From: Acidobacteriota bacterium
GTDB lineage: Bacteria > Acidobacteriota > Blastocatellia > Pyrinomonadales > Pyrinomonadaceae
Length of the DNA stretch: 6,625 nt
NCBI GenBank assembly: GCA_020853255.1
Contig: JADYZI010000088.1
Location: 1-6,625, forward strand
Direction of reading: 5' to 3'
Shown here: positions 5,592 to 6,625 of the stretch, one piece after another
Position numbering within the stretch: position 1 is the first letter of the stretch
Layout of the letters: every line of letters starts with the position of its first letter
Translations under genes and position numbers: made by a program
The notes under the pieces: model-generated
What the model saw: only the letters and a program-made list of their open reading frames with translations
Told to the model about the DNA's origin: nothing
Database searches by the model: none

Positions 5592-6625
5592 ATGCTCTCT
5601 GCTGATCTATTGATTCACAATATTGGCCAGTTGGTAACGTGCCGTTCCGAGAATGGGCCGAAGCGCGGGTCCGCGATGCACGATGTTGGCATCATTAACG
5701 ACGGAGCAGCTGTGATCACAGGCGGCATGGTCGCTGCCGTCGGGACTAACGAGGAAATTCGCGACGCATTCACAGCCAACGAAACTATAGACGCCGAAGG
5801 TCGTATGGTATGTCCCGGTTTTGTTGATCCACATACGCATATTGTTTACGCCGGCGATCGTCTGAATGAGTTCGAATTGAAGATCAAAGGTGCGGAATAC
5901 CTTGAGATACTGGCGGCCGGCGGGGGCATTTTATCGACGGTAGCAAATACACGATCCGCTTCGGAAGATGAGCTAGTTGAGTTGGGCCGTGAACGTCTCG
6001 ATAAGATGCTGGCGTGCGGAACCACGACCGCAGAGATCAAGACCGGCTACGGCCTCGATCTTGAGAGCGAGCTGAAGATGCTGCGTGTCATCGAACGTTT
6101 GGATAGAGAACACGCTATCGACATTGTCCCGACCTTTCTTGCCGCCCACACCGTCGCACCGGAGTTTAAGGGCGACGCAGACGGCTACGTCGATCTCGTC
6201 TGCCGCGAAATGCTGCCGGCCGCCTGGCAATGGTATTCGGGGTCATGTTTTGTCGAGAAAGGAAAGCCGTTCTTCTGTGATGTTTTCACCGAACAGAACT
6301 CGTTCGACCGCGGGCAAACGGAGAAGATCCTCGACGCGGCGAGATCCCTCGGTTTTGGTCTCAAAGCCCATGTCGATCAGTTCACGAACCTCGGCGGATC
6401 GCGGCTTGCGATTGAGAAAGGTGCGGCCTCGATCGACCATCTCGACGCGATCTCGGAAGAAGAGATCGAATTGCTCGCAGCCAGCGAGACAGTTGGAGTC
6501 GTGATCCCGACAGAGAATTTCAGCGGCGGCAAGACCGTGTTCGCCAATGCCCGCGAGATGATCGACACTGGATGTGCCATCGCGATCTCGACCGACTATA
6601 ATCCAGGTTCGGCTCCTTGCCCGTC
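5592..6625 (+). CDS. hutI: Imidazolonepropionase, C-terminus cut off by window edge
   Basis: An ATG at 5592 opens 344 codons that run off the right edge. HutI is usually about 400-430 residues, so roughly 60-85 are missing. It hydrolyses 4-imidazolone-5-propionate to N-formimino-L-glutamate, step 3 of histidine degradation, in the cytoplasm. It belongs to the amidohydrolase superfamily. Metal-ligand motifs are visible: PGFVDPHTHIVYAGDR with His81 and His83, KAHVDQF with His260, and STDYNPGSAP with Asp335. Other family marks are GGGILSTVANTR (110-121), GTTTAEIKTGYGLD (143-156), AAHTVAPEF with His186 (184-192) and IDHLDAISEEE (281-291). Between CREMLPA and CDVFTEQ there is a segment (about 211-228, AWQWYSGSCFVEKGKPFF) longer than in the shortest HutI proteins, which I recall from some relatives. 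An in-frame TAG directly precedes the ATG, fixing the start; there is no Shine-Dalgarno sequence. hutU is 1.8 kb away on the opposite strand. Confidence 0.95.
   Translation, partial: MLSADLLIHNIGQLVTCRSENGPKRGSAMHDVGIINDGAAVITGGMVAAVGTNEEIRDAFTANETIDAEGRMVCPGFVDPHTHIVYAGDRLNEFELKIKGAEYLEILAAGGGILSTVANTRSASEDELVELGRERLDKMLACGTTTAEIKTGYGLDLESELKMLRVIERLDREHAIDIVPTFLAAHTVAPEFKGDADGYVDLVCREMLPAAWQWYSGSCFVEKGKPFFCDVFTEQNSFDRGQTEKILDAARSLGFGLKAHVDQFTNLGGSRLAIEKGAASIDHLDAISEEEIELLAASETVGVVIPTENFSGGKTVFANAREMIDTGCAIAISTDYNPGSAPCP

Noticed and set aside
6369..6385. Gln263 in HutI (HVDQF) where Bacillus HutI has Glu (HADE)
   Set aside because: It first looked like loss of a catalytic residue, but I recall HADQ/HAEQ in HutI of several Proteobacteria, so it appears to be normal family variation.

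Overview
The window looks like chromosomal DNA from a mid-GC, Gram-negative-type, environmental bacterium. Two secreted proteins with cleavable signal peptides, one of a beta-propeller type that I recall as common in Acidobacteriota, make Acidobacteriota (possibly Blastocatellia) my best guess. That is recognition from memory, not a search. Most genes start without a convincing Shine-Dalgarno sequence. I see no transposase, phage gene, tRNA, rRNA or CRISPR array.

Layout. (1) Positions 1-473, minus strand: the N-terminal 157 residues of a hydrophobic protein resembling the substrate-binding S component of ECF vitamin transporters; its C-terminus runs off the left edge. (2) Positions 474-612: a divergent intergenic region with a tandem CACGTTTC repeat. 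(3) Positions 613-2097, plus: a B12-binding-type radical SAM enzyme (DUF4070-like) of unknown substrate. (4) Positions 2100-3749, minus: complete urocanate hydratase (hutU), whose stop codon lies 2 bases from that of the radical SAM gene, so the two genes converge with no room for a terminator. (5) Positions 3750-3848: a divergent promoter region with an exact TATAAT -10 box. (6) Positions 3849-4880, plus: a secreted YVTN/YncE-like beta-propeller protein. (7) Positions 4924-5415, plus: a secreted YciI-like protein. (8) Positions 5416-5591: a strong hairpin, then an extended -10 promoter. (9) Positions 5592-6625, plus: imidazolonepropionase (hutI), cut by the right edge before its C-terminus.

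How the genes fit. HutU and HutI catalyse steps 2 and 3 of histidine degradation (urocanate to 4-imidazolone-5-propionate to N-formimino-L-glutamate). Here they sit on opposite strands, about 1.8 kb apart, separated by two exported proteins with no known role in the pathway. hutH and the last-step enzyme are not in the window; hutH could lie just past the right edge. The radical SAM gene and the ECF-like gene form a separate divergent pair. I found no clear new defence or mobile system. The items most worth a second look are the orphan radical SAM enzyme beside the ECF-like gene, the exported YciI-like protein, the split hut locus with its possibly bidirectional promoter, and several small structured elements.
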